Positions 17,440-27,563 of a stretch of 64,000 bases of DNA are shown here, piece after piece (the first letter of the stretch is position 1; the number at the start of each line of letters is the position of its first letter). This stretch comes from an uncultured Alteromonadaceae bacterium. Its GTDB lineage: Bacteria; Pseudomonadota; Gammaproteobacteria; Enterobacterales; Alteromonadaceae. The translations under genes and the position numbers were made by a program. The notes under the pieces were generated by a model. That model did no database searches and was not told where the DNA came from. It saw nothing but the letters and a program-made list of their open reading frames with translations. The DNA is taken from contig CANMXU010000016.1 in the NCBI GenBank assembly GCA_947501935.1, positions 37,759 through 101,758 of the forward strand, in the 5' to 3' direction.

Positions 17440-18099
17440 TTAAAGTATAAAAAGCTCGTTTAATTCGTATAGCTCATAGGCACCATTGCTATGTCGACTA
17501 ACACTTACCATTTTGGCCGCAACTTGCTCGCCGCTAATAGGTTTGTACTTTTTTATCCCAGGTAAACATGACAGCAGTGATAATAGTGGTGCCGATACTT
17601 TTTCGGCCAATCTAAACTCTTTTCTGGTGCCCACTAATAACGAAGGTCTAAAAATACTCACCCGAGTAAAGCCTAACTGGGCAATTTTGTCTTCTAATAA
17701 ACCTTTCATATTAAAATACGCACTTTTGCTGGCGCTATTGGCGCCGCTAGAAGACACTAATAAATAGTGTTGCACACCATTTTCTGCAGCAAGTTGTGCG
17801 ACTTTAAATTGGTAATCAACATCAACTTTTTTTTGAGCAGCAATTGACCCAGCGCTTTTTACGGTAGTGCCTAAACAAGAAAAGAGCATATCGCCGTTAA
17901 AACAACGAGCATATTCACTAAGATTTTCAAAATTCACCACTATGTTCTCAACATTAGCTTGATGATATGTGATGGGGCTACGAGAAATGGCAATCACCTT
18001 ACTAATATGTTTTGCTTGGCTAAGCTGTTGCACTAAGGCTTGCCCGATTAAGCCCGTTGCGCCCAGTACTATGGCTATTTTTCCTGTAGTTTTTGTCAT
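17440..18099 (-). CDS. NAD(P)-binding Rossmann protein (atypical SDR, TIP30/YraR-like)
   Basis: A 219-residue oxidoreductase-like protein. The dinucleotide-binding motif GATGLIGQAL (13-22) opens a Rossmann fold. Further signatures are FSCLGTTVKSAGS and LLVSSSGANSASKSAYFNMKG, containing a Tyr-x3-Lys pair (YFNMK) near residue 128-132. This is typical of atypical SDRs of the HTATIP2/TIP30 and E. coli YraR type. The reaction is unknown. Spacers of 56 bp (convergent, left) and 179 bp (divergent, right) separate it from its neighbours. Confidence 0.8.
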   Translation of the reverse strand: MTKTTGKIAIVLGATGLIGQALVQQLSQAKHISKVIAISRSPITYHQANVENIVVNFENLSEYARCFNGDMLFSCLGTTVKSAGSIAAQKKVDVDYQFKVAQLAAENGVQHYLLVSSSGANSASKSAYFNMKGLLEDKIAQLGFTRVSIFRPSLLVGTRKEFRLAEKVSAPLLSLLSCLPGIKKYKPISGEQVAAKMVSVSRHSNGAYELYELNELFIL

Positions 18100-18278
18100 C
18101 AGCGCTTTAATTAACTCATTAAATTATATAAAAATAGTTTCAGCGATAATCTAACAGAATTAAAACTAATAAGAACCTGAATTTTGTTATTCAATAGATA
18201 CAATAAATAAGATGAATAAGCACGGATACGCGTGCTATATTAGCCAATATATTTTTCTCTTAAACATAGGTCTCCTTT

Positions 18279-18581
18279 ATGCTGTGTGCTATTTATAAAA
18301 GTCTTAAAAAACCGCAAACCTACTTATTTGTAAAAAAACGTGATGACTTTTCAGACGTTCCAGAAGCGTTAAAAGAAATTTTCGGTACACCAAATTTAGT
18401 GACCATTATTAATCTGGCCACGAAAGAAAAACTGGCGATGGCAGATATTGATAAAGTAAAAGAAAACTTAGTCACGCAAGGTTATTATTTGCAACTGCCA
18501 CCACCAACCGAAAATTTATTAAAAGAGCATAAAGCTACAATGGACAAAATAGCGAAAAGCCAAGGAGCACTTGATGATTAA
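18279..18581 (+). CDS. ycgL: YcgL domain protein
   Basis: A 100-residue protein of the YcgL family (DUF709), with the typical opening MLCAIYKSLKKPQTYLFV and internal EIFGTPNLVTIINL; members are about 90-110 residues and of unknown function. It is the first gene of a compact three-gene group with the lytic transglycosylase (8-bp overlap) and ycgN. ycgL and ycgN are commonly linked in gammaproteobacteria, which supports the identification. A good AAGGAG site for the next gene lies within its 3' end. Confidence 0.92.
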   Translation: MLCAIYKSLKKPQTYLFVKKRDDFSDVPEALKEIFGTPNLVTIINLATKEKLAMADIDKVKENLVTQGYYLQLPPPTENLLKEHKATMDKIAKSQGALDD

Positions 18582-19638
18582 TTTATTGAAGCGCTTTACT
18601 TCGTTTAAAAAGTCATCTGCTTTTAAGCTTTTACTTTCAAGTGGTTGTGTATTATTTGCTGCTGGTTCGTACGCCCAAATGGCGAAAACCAATTTTGAGC
18701 AATACATTGACGACATTAAAGTTGAAGCTCAGGAAAAAGGGTTTAGCCAAGCATTACTCGATAGTAGCTTTGCCAATGTGCAATATCATAAACGCGCCGT
18801 TATTGCTGATAAAAACCAACCTGAAAATGTTGAAACCTTAGATACTTATTTACCTAAACGTGTGCCCGACTGGAAAATAAAACGTGCCCGTGAAATGTAT
18901 AAAAAACATCAAGTGCTACTAAACCAAGTGGGTGAACAGTACGGCGTACAACCGCGTTTTATTGTCGCTTTATGGGGCCTTGAAACCAACTTTGGTAAAA
19001 TAATGGGTAATTATAATGTTATTTCTGCGTTATCGACGCTTGCCTATGAAGGTCGCAGAGAAGCGTTTTTCAAGAAGCAAATATGGGCGGCGTTAACCAT
19101 TTTAGACCAAGGCCATATTACCATTGACCAAATGAAAGGCTCTTGGGCTGGCGCGATGGGACAAAATCAATTTATGCCAACCTCTTTTGTTAGCTATGCG
19201 GTAGATGGTGATGGCGACGGTAAAAAAGATATTTGGGGTAATCAAGCCGATGTTTTTTCATCGATGGCCAATTATTTGAAAAAAGAAGGCTGGGATGACA
19301 ATTTAACTTGGGGCAGACAGGTTAAATTACCTGAAAATTTTGACTTAAGTTTAGCCATTCCGAAAAATACCGGCAGTCGTAAAAAATGGTTAGCGGCATG
19401 GTCTAAAACTGAAAAAAGCTTAGCACAATGGCAAGCTTTAGGTATACGGAGAGCTGATGGCACCAACTTACCTAATGTTGATGTAACCGCCGCATTAGTA
19501 TTTCCCGATGATGAAAAAGGCCGCGTGTATTTAGCTTACGATAACTATAAAAGCTTAATGCATTGGAATTTATCGTATTACTTTGTTAGCTCTGTTGGTC
19601 ATTTATCTGATCGTATTAAATTTCCTCCGGTGAAATAA
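18574..19638 (+). CDS. Lytic murein transglycosylase, MltB family (SLT_2)
   Basis: A 354-residue periplasmic enzyme that cleaves peptidoglycan between MurNAc and GlcNAc with 1,6-anhydro product formation. The signal peptide is residues ~1-35 (LLLSSGCVLFAAGSYA); Cys25 lies inside the hydrophobic core rather than in a clear lipobox, so it is probably soluble. Catalytic Glu137 sits in ALWGLETNFG, followed by the family blocks SALSTLAYEGRREAFF and GSWAGAMGQNQFMPTSF. The ATG at 18574 is chosen over an upstream TTG because AAGGAG (18562-18567) is correctly spaced. The start overlaps the ycgL stop by 8 bp, implying translational coupling. ycgN follows after 3 bp. Confidence 0.92.
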   Translation: MINLLKRFTSFKKSSAFKLLLSSGCVLFAAGSYAQMAKTNFEQYIDDIKVEAQEKGFSQALLDSSFANVQYHKRAVIADKNQPENVETLDTYLPKRVPDWKIKRAREMYKKHQVLLNQVGEQYGVQPRFIVALWGLETNFGKIMGNYNVISALSTLAYEGRREAFFKKQIWAALTILDQGHITIDQMKGSWAGAMGQNQFMPTSFVSYAVDGDGDGKKDIWGNQADVFSSMANYLKKEGWDDNLTWGRQVKLPENFDLSLAIPKNTGSRKKWLAAWSKTEKSLAQWQALGIRRADGTNLPNVDVTAALVFPDDEKGRVYLAYDNYKSLMHWNLSYYFVSSVGHLSDRIKFPPVK

Positions 19639-19641
19639 GCA

Positions 19642-20169
19642 ATGACTAAAAATAAAAGCTCGCAAGCCAGTGCGCCATTTTGGCAAACAAAGTCGCTAGA
19701 AGAAATGTCGCGCACTGAGTGGGAGTCGTTGTGTGACGGCTGTGCAAAATGCTGTTTACACAAATTTATTGATGACGAAGATACCGACGATGATACTGAG
19801 TTAATGCCTACCGATCATATTAAAGAAGGTGAGCAGCTGGTTTATTCAAACATTGTTTGTTATTTACTTAATGATAAAACCTGCCAATGTACGCAATATG
19901 ATAAGCGCACTAAGCTAGTGCCTGACTGCGTACAGCTTACGCAAGAAAATTTGGATGATGTTTTCTTTATGCCACCAAGTTGTACTTATCGACGCCTAAA
20001 AGAAGGGAAAGATATACCTTCTTGGCACCCACTGCTTAATAGAGGCAAAAAAGCCGCAATGCATAAAGCAGGTATGTCGGTTCGGGGTAAAGTGATTAAA
20101 GATGATGATGTTGACTTGGAAGATTTTGAAGATCACATTGTCATTTGGCCACTGAACGAAATCGACTAA
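19642..20169 (+). CDS. ycgN: YcgN family cysteine-cluster protein
   Basis: A 175-residue member of the YcgN/UPF0260 family. The N-terminal block FWQTKSLEEMSRTEWESLC leads into CDGCAKCCLHK, with further cysteines at CQCTQYDKR, DCVQL and SCTYRRL. This is the pattern of the zinc/iron-chelating CxxCxxCC domain. Function unknown. It is the last gene of the ycgL-transglycosylase-ycgN group and is followed by an intrinsic terminator. Confidence 0.92.
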   Translation: MTKNKSSQASAPFWQTKSLEEMSRTEWESLCDGCAKCCLHKFIDDEDTDDDTELMPTDHIKEGEQLVYSNIVCYLLNDKTCQCTQYDKRTKLVPDCVQLTQENLDDVFFMPPSCTYRRLKEGKDIPSWHPLLNRGKKAAMHKAGMSVRGKVIKDDDVDLEDFEDHIVIWPLNEID

Positions 20170-20218
20170 TCTTCCTCCTTGTTTTATTTTCATTTTATTC
20201 TAAAAGCTAACTATTCTT

Positions 20219-20254
20219 AAAAGCTAACAGACATTGTTCTGGTTAGCTTTTTTT
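20219..20254 (+). terminator. Intrinsic terminator after ycgN
   Basis: Arms AAAAGCTAAC (20219-20228) and GTTAGCTTTT (20242-20251) around a 13-base loop, followed by T. The left arm is also present as a direct repeat at 20202-20211. Confidence 0.85.
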
Positions 20255-20444
20255 CATTGCAAGCTATTCTTCCTTGTTATAGCAATTGAAATAATTCTCG
20301 CTAAGTGCTGTATTTATTAATTCAATTGACACTACTACTTCCCTAATTCTTACTTCATCAGCTGTCATTTATTAGAAACGTGGCATTTGCTTTTCTTTGA
20401 ACTATATTCAAATGAATTAAATATCATAGATTAAGGGTTCATTT

Positions 20445-20660
20445 ATGTCAGATCACCATACTTATAAAAAATTAGAATTAGTTGGCTCTTCAAAAACCAG
20501 TATTGAAGACGCTATTCATAATGCCATTGCCCAGTGTGGTAAGTCGGTTAAAAATATGGACTGGTTTGAAGTTGTAGAAACCCGCGGCCATATCGTTGAT
20601 GGCGCTGTTGGGCATTTTCAAGTGACTTTAAAAATAGGTTTTCGCTTAGAAAAAAGCTAA
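20445..20660 (+). CDS. Dodecin family flavin-binding protein
   Basis: A 71-residue dodecin, a small protein that assembles as a hollow dodecamer storing or buffering FMN/riboflavin. It shows the family order: short strand YKKLELVGSS, helix TSIEDAIHNAIAQCGKSVKNM, then DWFEVVETRGHI with the flavin-stacking Trp (residue 40), and GAVGHFQVTLKIGFRLE. The length is normal. The gene stands alone, and its stop codon lies inside the stem of a hairpin that probably ends the transcript. Confidence 0.93.
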   Translation: MSDHHTYKKLELVGSSKTSIEDAIHNAIAQCGKSVKNMDWFEVVETRGHIVDGAVGHFQVTLKIGFRLEKS

Positions 20661-20676
20661 TAACACTATTAGCTTT
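20653..20676 (+). terminator. Hairpin overlapping the end of the dodecin gene
   Basis: A perfect 10-bp stem AAAGCTAATA / TATTAGCTTT with an ACAC loop. The T-run is short, so termination strength is uncertain. Confidence 0.6.
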
Positions 20677-20704
20677 AAATAGGCTTAAGCTAGGATTGAA
20701 GCAC

Positions 20705-21226
20705 TTATGACAACGGCGTTAATTCTTGCAAATAGCGTTTGCCATTTTCTACATAATGCTCAGCTGACTTTGTAAACATGGTAAAAGCTTTTTCATCTAA
20801 TGCTTTAACTACTTTAGCCGGCGAGCCTAATGCCATATGACCATCAGGAATTGTCATGTTCTCTGTAACTAAGGCGTTAGCACCAATCAAACAATTTTTT
20901 CCGATGTTGGCACCATTGAGTATTACCGCATTCATGCCGACTAAACTATTATCGCCAATCGTGCAGCCATGTAACATAACTTTGTGGCCAATAGTAACGT
21001 TATTTCCAATAGTTATCGGATACCCACTATCAACATGTAAAATACTACCGTCTTGAACATTAGACTTTTTGCCAATATTAACAATATCCATATCAGCACG
21101 GATTACAACATTAAACCAAATACTTGAATTTTCAGCAATATTTACATTCCCTATTAAGGTAGCATTAGGTGCAATAAAACAATTTTGTGCGATTGTAGGA
21201 GTTAATAAGCCTAGTTGGTAAATCAT
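20705..21226 (-). CDS. Gamma-class carbonic anhydrase family protein
   Basis: A 173-residue left-handed parallel beta-helix built from hexapeptide repeats (for example IGNVNIAEN, IGNNVTIGHKVML, IGDNSLVGMNAVIL). The three zinc-ligand histidines are at 64 (ILHVDSG), 81 and 86 (GHKVMLHGCTIG), so a metal site is intact. The protein is similar to YrdA/PaaY. Many members are annotated gamma carbonic anhydrase, but the enzymatic activity of short YrdA-like proteins is variable. The C-terminal helix is short. It converges on the dodecin gene and has no operon partner. Confidence 0.9.
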   Translation of the reverse strand: MIYQLGLLTPTIAQNCFIAPNATLIGNVNIAENSSIWFNVVIRADMDIVNIGKKSNVQDGSILHVDSGYPITIGNNVTIGHKVMLHGCTIGDNSLVGMNAVILNGANIGKNCLIGANALVTENMTIPDGHMALGSPAKVVKALDEKAFTMFTKSAEHYVENGKRYLQELTPLS

Positions 21227-21511
21227 CTCTTGATTCCATATGATAAATAAAACTGCTAGAGTTATTGCACTAATGTGCAGTGAAAGGTTGTGTAAAAATA
21301 ATTATTGTACAACTTATTCGTCTGGTAAAGCTTATTAGTAATGTCTTTATTATGATCTATATTATAAAAATTTCATTTCAACGTAAGCTAATTGTATGAA
21401 AATCATGCTAATAATGATAAAACATTAGTCTAAATGAAAGAATCACACTAAAACACTTGGTTGTTAAATAATGATTTAACACCGTAATTTTATTTTAATT
21501 AAGGGTAACTT

Positions 21512-23050
21512 ATGATCATTGGTATTCCTAAGGAGTCATTGGCGGGGGAGAATCGCGTTTCTGGTTCGCCGTCGTCCGTGAGCGCATTAATAAAATTAGG
21601 CTTTGAGGTTCAGGTACAAAAGGGTGCCGGTATCAAAGCAAGTTTTACTGACGAAGAATTTGCTAATTCACAAGCAAGCCTTGTGACTAAAAAAGTTTGT
21701 TGGCAGTCAGACATTATTTTTAAAGTGAACGCACCAACGCTTGATGAAGTAGAGCAAATGAAAGATGGTGCTTTTTTAGTGAGCTTTATCGCACCCGCGC
21801 AAAGCCCAGAACTATTAGAATTACTGCGCAGTAAGTCTATTACCACGTTAGCCATGGAAATGGTGCCACGCATGACGCGTTCACAATCTATGGACGCGTT
21901 AAGCTCTATGGCCAACATTGCCGGTTATCGAGCAGTGATTGAGGCAACTCACCATTTTGGTCGTTTCTTAACAGGGCAAATTACCGCTGCCGGTAAAATG
22001 CCTCCAGCGAAAGTGATGATTATTGGCGCTGGTGTTGCTGGTCTTGCAGCCATTGGTACCGCCGGTAGTTTAGGCGCTATTGTGCGCGCTTTTGATACTC
22101 GTCCAGAAGTAAAAGAGCAAATTGAAAGTATGGGCGCTGAATTTTTAGAGCTCGACTATGAAGAACCAGAAGACACTGGCTCTGGCGATGGTTATGCCAA
22201 AGAAATGAGTAAAGCCTTTATTGATGCAGAAATGGCCTTATTTGCTGAGCAAGCCAAAGACGTTGATATTATTATTACCACGGCGATGATCCCAGGAAAA
22301 CCGGCACCAAAATTGATTACCGAAGCTATGGTAGCGTCAATGAAGTCTGGCTCTATTATTGTTGATTTGGCCGCTGCTGGCGGTGGTAACTGTGAGCTAA
22401 CCGTTGCAGGTAAAGTCGTTAACGAAGATGGTGTTAAAATTATTGGTTACACCGACTTAGTATCACGTTTACCTAATCAGTCATCTCAGCTTTATTCAAA
22501 CAATTTAGTGAGCTTAACTAAATTACTTTGTAAAGAGAAAGACGGTAACCTAAATATTGACTTTGACGACCAAGTTATTCGTAACATGACCGTAGTTAAC
22601 GCCGATGAAATTACTTTCCCACCACCGCCAATTCAAGTGAGCGCTGCGCCAGTTAAACCTGTGGCAAAGCCAGTTGAAAAAGTGGCAGAGCAACCTGCCG
22701 AACCGGCCAGTAAAAGTAATAAATATATTGCCATGGGCGTTGGCGCGGCATTATTTGCTTGGGTAGCAAGTGTTGCACCAGCTGATTTCCTCCAGCATTT
22801 CACCGTATTCGTTTTATCGTGTGTTATTGGTTATAACGTGGTTTGGAATGTTAGCCATTCTTTGCATACGCCGTTAATGAGTGTAACTAACGCAATTTCA
22901 GGCATTATTATTGTTGGCGCGATATTGCAGATAGGCCAAGATAATTTGCTTATTCAAATATTGGCGGGGATAGCTGTACTCATTGCTACCATAAATATTG
23001 TTGGTGGATTTGTAGTGACTAATCGCATGTTAAAAATGTTTAGAAAATAG
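21512..23050 (+). CDS. pntA: Proton-translocating NAD(P)+ transhydrogenase, alpha subunit
   Basis: A 512-residue alpha subunit of the membrane transhydrogenase that uses the proton gradient to make NADPH from NADH. The N-terminal ~375 residues form the NAD(H)-binding domain I ([18 protein letters not shown]; Rossmann motif [18 protein letters not shown] near 172; [15 protein letters not shown]). A Pro/Lys/Glu-rich linker at ~375-405 joins four transmembrane helices at 410-505. The single-chain alpha subunit matches E. coli PntA in length. pntB starts ten bases after the stop. Confidence 0.97.
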   Translation: MIIGIPKESLAGENRVSGSPSSVSALIKLGFEVQVQKGAGIKASFTDEEFANSQASLVTKKVCWQSDIIFKVNAPTLDEVEQMKDGAFLVSFIAPAQSPELLELLRSKSITTLAMEMVPRMTRSQSMDALSSMANIAGYRAVIEATHHFGRFLTGQITAAGKMPPAKVMIIGAGVAGLAAIGTAGSLGAIVRAFDTRPEVKEQIESMGAEFLELDYEEPEDTGSGDGYAKEMSKAFIDAEMALFAEQAKDVDIIITTAMIPGKPAPKLITEAMVASMKSGSIIVDLAAAGGGNCELTVAGKVVNEDGVKIIGYTDLVSRLPNQSSQLYSNNLVSLTKLLCKEKDGNLNIDFDDQVIRNMTVVNADEITFPPPPIQVSAAPVKPVAKPVEKVAEQPAEPASKSNKYIAMGVGAALFAWVASVAPADFLQHFTVFVLSCVIGYNVVWNVSHSLHTPLMSVTNAISGIIIVGAILQIGQDNLLIQILAGIAVLIATINIVGGFVVTNRMLKMFRK

Positions 23051-23060
23051 GGGCGACTTG

Positions 23061-24461
23061 ATGGAATTTTCAACAGGATTGATCAGCGCTGCCTATGTGG
23101 TAGCAGCTTTATTATTTATCTTCAGTTTATCGGGCTTAAGTAAGCAAGAAACAGCAGAAGAAGGCAACTGGTACGGTATTGCTGGTATGGCTATCGCATT
23201 ACTTGCGACCATAGCCGATGAACGAGTATCGAATGTTGCGATTATTTTCGTGATGATGATAGTCGGCGCTATTATTGGCTTACGATTAGCCAAAAAAGTA
23301 GAAATGACTGAAATGCCAGAGCTAGTGGCTATTTTACATAGTTTTGTTGGTTTAGCTGCGGTATTGGTTGGCTACAATAGTTATTTTGAAATGGACCATT
23401 CTATTTTTGGCATTACTGATGCGCAACGTATGGCTATTAATATTCATTTAGTCGAAGTGTTCTTAGGTGTATTTATTGGTGCGGTAACCTTTACCGGCTC
23501 TATTGTTGCTTTTGCTAAATTGCGTGGCTTAATTAACTCAAGCGCGTTAATGCTTCCGCATCGTCATAAGTTAAACTTACTGGCTGGCGTAGTTGCGTTT
23601 ATTTTAATGGTGGTGTTTGTACAAAATGATGGCAGTAATAGCGCCTTGTTTATTATGACCGCTATCGCGTTAGTATTTGGTTGGCATTTGGTTGCGTCTA
23701 TTGGCGGCGCAGATATGCCTGTAGTGGTTTCTATGCTTAACTCTTATTCTGGTTGGGCAGCAGCAGCAGCAGGCTTTATGCTTAATAATGATTTGTTAAT
23801 TGTAACAGGCGCCTTAGTAGGGTCTTCTGGTGCAATTTTATCTTACATTATGTGTAAAGCGATGAACCGCTCATTTATCAGTGTAATTGCTGGCGGTTTT
23901 GGTACTGATGTGGTTATTGATACCGATGTTGACTATGGCGATCATATTGAAATAAATGCTGATGCCGTAGCTGATATGTTACGTGGCGCTAAGTCAGTTA
24001 TTATCACTCCTGGTTATGGCATGGCGGTAGCGCAAGCGCAGTATCCAGTTTATGAAATGACTCGAGCGTTACAAGACAAAGGCATAGAAGTACGTTTTGG
24101 TATCCACCCAGTAGCAGGGCGTTTACCTGGGCACATGAATGTATTGTTAGCGGAAGCAAAAGTACCTTACGATATTGTACTGGGTATGGAAGAAATTAAT
24201 GATGACTTCTCTGAAACTGATGTGGTATTGGTTATTGGTGCGAATGACACCGTGAACCCTGCCGCCGCTGAAGACCCAACTAGTCCAATTGCTGGTATGC
24301 CAGTGCTTGAAGTCTGGAATGCTAAAAACGTGATTGTTTTTAAACGTTCTATGAGCACAGGTTATGCTGGTGTGCAAAACCCGCTATTCTTTAAAGATAA
24401 TAGCCAAATGTTATTTGGTGATGCCAAAGACTCGGTTGAAAAAATATTTAAAGCGTTATAA
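23061..24461 (+). CDS. pntB: Proton-translocating NAD(P)+ transhydrogenase, beta subunit
   Basis: A 466-residue beta subunit. The N-terminal ~280 residues hold about nine transmembrane helices forming the proton path. The C-terminal NADP(H)-binding domain III shows [47 protein letters not shown] and [17 protein letters not shown], all hallmarks of PntB. The ATG at 23061 is preferred over an in-frame TTG at 23058 because AGGGG (23049-23053) is seven bases upstream. It forms an operon with pntA and ends at a bidirectional terminator. Confidence 0.97.
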   Translation: MEFSTGLISAAYVVAALLFIFSLSGLSKQETAEEGNWYGIAGMAIALLATIADERVSNVAIIFVMMIVGAIIGLRLAKKVEMTEMPELVAILHSFVGLAAVLVGYNSYFEMDHSIFGITDAQRMAINIHLVEVFLGVFIGAVTFTGSIVAFAKLRGLINSSALMLPHRHKLNLLAGVVAFILMVVFVQNDGSNSALFIMTAIALVFGWHLVASIGGADMPVVVSMLNSYSGWAAAAAGFMLNNDLLIVTGALVGSSGAILSYIMCKAMNRSFISVIAGGFGTDVVIDTDVDYGDHIEINADAVADMLRGAKSVIITPGYGMAVAQAQYPVYEMTRALQDKGIEVRFGIHPVAGRLPGHMNVLLAEAKVPYDIVLGMEEINDDFSETDVVLVIGANDTVNPAAAEDPTSPIAGMPVLEVWNAKNVIVFKRSMSTGYAGVQNPLFFKDNSQMLFGDAKDSVEKIFKAL

Positions 24462-24505
24462 TTTGAATTTTGTAAATTATTGCTAAGATAAATTAGCGCA
24501 TTATT

Positions 24506-24539
24506 AAAAAGCCAGTAACCATGTTACTGGCTTTTTTTT
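24506..24539. terminator. Bidirectional intrinsic terminator between pntB and the GNAT gene
   Basis: The arms AAAAGCCAGTAAC and GTTACTGGCTTTT flank a CAT loop, with A-runs on the left and T-runs on the right. It can terminate both convergent transcripts. Confidence 0.92.
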
Positions 24540-24560
24540 GTGCTTTTAAATCGTTTTTTG

Positions 24561-25124
24561 TTAGGAAGAATATTGGAAAACTTTTAATAATTTTTGTTTG
24601 GCTTGATAACCGAGGTAGCGTTGGTGTAAGTGTGAGTTTAATAATTGAGGAACTAGCTGACTAAAGCCATTTTTTAAGTAAAAATGACTAAGCTTTTCGT
24701 TAGCGAAACAGACTATTTTTTGTTTGTCACCTTGCTTGTTATTTTCCTCCATTTCTTCAATAACATGACCAAGTAGGTAACTGGCAATGCCTTGATGTTG
24801 CCAAGTATTTTTAACAACTAGTGCATGTAATAATGGCGTGGGGTTATCTATTGTAATATTTGAGATAATTACCGCGGCAATAATTTCACCTTCAACTTCA
24901 ACTTCAACCTCACTTTTATCTTTTTCTTTATCGTCACCTTCAATGGTAATAAAGTAGCTGGTATCAAACCCGATAAAACGGGCTGAATAATGGCATGAAC
25001 GATAAAACCGTTGTAGGTGCTTTTTATCAGCTTTACTGGTTTTAGTTATGCGCAGTGAATTAAGGAGTTTGTTGGTTGTCATATTAGCTTCATAAAGTGT
25101 TTTTTGATAATTAGATATTGGCAT
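24561..25124 (-). CDS. GNAT family N-acetyltransferase
   Basis: A 187-residue acetyltransferase-like protein. The acetyl-CoA motif A is LLHALVVKNTWQHQGIASYLLGHVIEEM (Q-x-x-G-I-A), and the C-terminal block HFYLKNGFSQLVP matches the GNAT motif B strand-helix. An acidic insert KDKSEVEVEVEGE separates two strands, encoded by a small GAAGTT tandem array. Met15 is an alternative start that removes a poorly conserved N-terminus. Substrate unknown. It lies downstream of the ilvIH terminator on the same strand. Confidence 0.75.
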   Translation of the reverse strand: MPISNYQKTLYEANMTTNKLLNSLRITKTSKADKKHLQRFYRSCHYSARFIGFDTSYFITIEGDDKEKDKSEVEVEVEGEIIAAVIISNITIDNPTPLLHALVVKNTWQHQGIASYLLGHVIEEMEENNKQGDKQKIVCFANEKLSHFYLKNGFSQLVPQLLNSHLHQRYLGYQAKQKLLKVFQYSS

Positions 25125-25150
25125 TGCAATTAAATTGCTACTGAAAATAC

Positions 25151-25177
25151 AAAAAAGCCAAGTATGATACTTGGCTT
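25151..25177 (-). terminator. Intrinsic terminator of ilvIH
   Basis: On the minus strand AAGCCAAGTA pairs with TACTTGGCTT around a three-base loop and is followed by six T. It lies 57 bp beyond the ilvH stop. Confidence 0.93.
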
Positions 25178-25220
25178 AATTTCAGGGCTTAATTTCAGGG
25201 CTTAATTTCAGGGCTTAATT
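25173..25220. repeat. 13-bp tandem repeat (GGCTTAATTTCAG), 3.7 copies
   Basis: Three identical copies at 25173, 25186 and 25199 and a partial copy at 25212-25220. The first copy overlaps the 3' arm of the ilvIH terminator, so the array appears to have grown from the terminator edge. It sits between the ilvH stop and the terminator. Confidence 0.95.
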
Positions 25221-25233
25221 CAAACGACTAATA

Positions 25234-25731
25234 TTAAACTTTTAGTGCCTTTTCGCCGCGAGCAATACCAACACAACCTGAACGAACTACTTCAACAATT
25301 TCTGTTTCGTAAGATAAGGTTTTAATAAAAGCAGCTATTTTATCAGCGTCACCGGTTAATTCTATGGTGTAAATTTGCTTGCCAATATCAATAATTGCCC
25401 CACGGAAAATATCAGCAATACGCTTTACTTCCGTGCGTGACTTATCATTCATAGCTAAAACTTTCACCAACACCAATTCACGTTCTACATGAGCACGTTC
25501 GGTAAGGTCGGTAATTTTTATCACATCGATAAGCTTATTCACTTGTTTAACAATTTGCTCAAGCACTTTATCGTCACCGACAGTAGCAATGGTGATGCGT
25601 GATAAGCTTGGGTCGTCAGTTGGTGCTACCGTTAAGGTTTCAATGTTAAAGGCACGTTGTGAAAATAAACCAACAATACGTGATAATGAACCGGGTTCAT
25701 TTTCTAATAAAATAGCTAATATACGACGCAT
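25234..25731 (-). CDS. ilvH: Acetolactate synthase small (regulatory) subunit
   Basis: A 165-residue regulatory subunit of acetohydroxyacid synthase. It has the N-terminal ACT domain (RRILAILLENEPGSLSRIVGLFSQRAFNIETLTVAPTD, where the conserved Asn and Gly bind valine) and a C-terminal domain with EIVEVVRSGCVGIARGE. The length matches E. coli IlvH (163). Its ATG shares one base with the ilvI stop (TAATG), implying coupled translation and fixed stoichiometry. The operon ends at the terminator at 25151-25177. Confidence 0.97.
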   Translation of the reverse strand: MRRILAILLENEPGSLSRIVGLFSQRAFNIETLTVAPTDDPSLSRITIATVGDDKVLEQIVKQVNKLIDVIKITDLTERAHVERELVLVKVLAMNDKSRTEVKRIADIFRGAIIDIGKQIYTIELTGDADKIAAFIKTLSYETEIVEVVRSGCVGIARGEKALKV

Positions 25732-27461
25732 TATGCTTTATCTCCTTTTTTGATCCACATGTCATCTATCGCGCCAAGGCGAATTTGCATTGGGTAAACG
25801 TGCTCTTTTTCATCAACTAATACATCAACAAATACTAATCTGTCTTTCATGGCGAATGCTTGTTCAAGCTTGCTGTCTAGTTCATCAAGAGTATTAATTT
25901 GCATGCCTACATGGCCATAAGCTTCAGCCAATTTAACAAAATCGGGTAATGACTCCATATAAGATGATGAATGACGACCACCATAAACCATGTCTTGCCA
26001 TTGGCGGACCATACCAAGTGAACGGTTATTTAATGAAATAATTTTTACTGGAATACCATATTGCATACAAGTTGATAGTTCTTGGATATTCATTTGAATA
26101 GAGCCGTCGCCGGTAATACAAATGACATGGCTATCAGGGAAGGCCATTTTAACCCCCATCGCTGCAGGAAAACCAAAGCCCATAGTGCCTAAACCGCCAG
26201 AGTTAATCCATTGGCGAGGTTTGGCAAACGGATAATATTGCGCTGCGAACATTTGGTGTTGGCCAACATCAGAGCATACATAAGCTTCACCGTTGGTAAT
26301 TTTGTACATTGCTTCAACCACTTGTTGTGGTTTTATTTTTCCGCCCTCAGCCGGTGGTACGTAGCTAACGCTATTTACGCTTCTCCAACCTTCAATTTGT
26401 TGCCACCACTGTTTAAGTGCCGCTTCATTTTTCTGAAAATTAGTTTCTTTAAGTTCGGCAAGTAATTGCTCAATAACTATATCAACCAAGCCAACTACAG
26501 GTACATGGGCATTAATGGTTTTTGAAATTGACGTAGGGTCAATGTCTACATGAATAATGGTCGCGTTGGGGCAGAATTTTTTAACATTGTTGGTTACGCG
26601 ATCATCAAAGCGAGCGCCAAGTGCTAAAATAACATCAGCATTAGCCATGGTTTTATTGGCTTCTAAAGAGCCATGCATGCCTAACATGCCGATAAAGTTT
26701 TTATGGGTGCCTGAAATGCCACCTAAGCCCATTAAGGTATTGGTTACTGGTGCATCTAATGTTTCAACCAACTCGGTTAATAATTCTGCAGCGTTTGCTA
26801 AAACAATACCGCCACCTGAGTAAACCACTAATCTTTCAGCATTTGCGATGGTTTTTACCGCTTTTTTAATTTGCTTTGGATGGCCCTTAACTGTTGGGTT
26901 ATACGAGCGCATTTGCACGTCTAATTCAATGTTGAATGCGGCTTTATGAGTAGGCATTAATATGTCTTTTGGCAATTCAACCACAACCGGACCTGGACGG
27001 CCTGTTTTGGCAATATAAGCAGCTTGGGCAATAATATTTGGAATGTCTTCCAAGCGTCGACAATTAAAACTGTGTTTAACAATAGGGCGCGAACAACCAA
27101 CAATATCGGTTTCTTGGAAAGCGTCGTCACCAATTAGGGTGGTAGGAACTTGTCCTGCTAAAACCACCATCGGAATGGAGTCCATATAGGCGGTGGCAAT
27201 ACCGGTTACACAATTTGTAGCACCTGGGCCAGAAGTTGCTAAAACATAACCAACTTCACCTGTTGCACGGGCATAACCATCAGCCATATGCGTAGCTGCT
27301 TGTTCATGACGAACTAATACATGTTCAACATCATCTTGTTGAAATAGTGCATCGTAAATATCTAGAACGCTACCGCCGGGGTAACCAAATAAGTATTTTA
27401 CCTCTAACGCTGATAGTGCTTTAACTACCATTTCGGCGCCAGTATATAACTTAGCTGTCAT
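25731..27461 (-). CDS. ilvI: Acetolactate synthase large (catalytic) subunit
   Basis: Thiamine-diphosphate enzyme making acetolactate or acetohydroxybutyrate, the first common step of branched-chain amino acid synthesis. It shows [15 protein letters not shown] with the catalytic Glu in [18 protein letters not shown], the FAD-binding middle domain, and the ThDP motif [12 protein letters not shown]...[12 protein letters not shown]. Start: an ATG at 27480-27482 adds seven residues, but the ATG ending at 27461 is preceded by AAGGG at good spacing and gives [16 protein letters not shown], which aligns with E. coli IlvI (576 versus 574 residues), so it is preferred. A valine-rich leader and attenuator lie immediately upstream. 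Confidence 0.97.
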   Translation of the reverse strand: MTAKLYTGAEMVVKALSALEVKYLFGYPGGSVLDIYDALFQQDDVEHVLVRHEQAATHMADGYARATGEVGYVLATSGPGATNCVTGIATAYMDSIPMVVLAGQVPTTLIGDDAFQETDIVGCSRPIVKHSFNCRRLEDIPNIIAQAAYIAKTGRPGPVVVELPKDILMPTHKAAFNIELDVQMRSYNPTVKGHPKQIKKAVKTIANAERLVVYSGGGIVLANAAELLTELVETLDAPVTNTLMGLGGISGTHKNFIGMLGMHGSLEANKTMANADVILALGARFDDRVTNNVKKFCPNATIIHVDIDPTSISKTINAHVPVVGLVDIVIEQLLAELKETNFQKNEAALKQWWQQIEGWRSVNSVSYVPPAEGGKIKPQQVVEAMYKITNGEAYVCSDVGQHQMFAAQYYPFAKPRQWINSGGLGTMGFGFPAAMGVKMAFPDSHVICITGDGSIQMNIQELSTCMQYGIPVKIISLNNRSLGMVRQWQDMVYGGRHSSSYMESLPDFVKLAEAYGHVGMQINTLDELDSKLEQAFAMKDRLVFVDVLVDEKEHVYPMQIRLGAIDDMWIKKGDKA

Positions 27462-27490
27462 ATTATTGCCCTTAAAATTCATATTGCCTA

Positions 27491-27530
27491 AAAATAAAAA
27501 ACCTCCGGTCTTAGCGAGAGCGGAGGTTTA
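27491..27530 (-). terminator. Attenuator terminator of ilvIH
   Basis: On the minus strand AAACCTCCG (27529-27521) pairs with CGGAGGTTT (27507-27499), with a 13-base loop, followed by TTTTTTATTTT. It sits between the leader peptide stop and the ilvI start, so most transcripts would end here unless an antiterminator forms. Confidence 0.9.
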
Positions 27531-27563
27531 GTTGTTTGTTAACTTGTTATTTAATGCACAACA

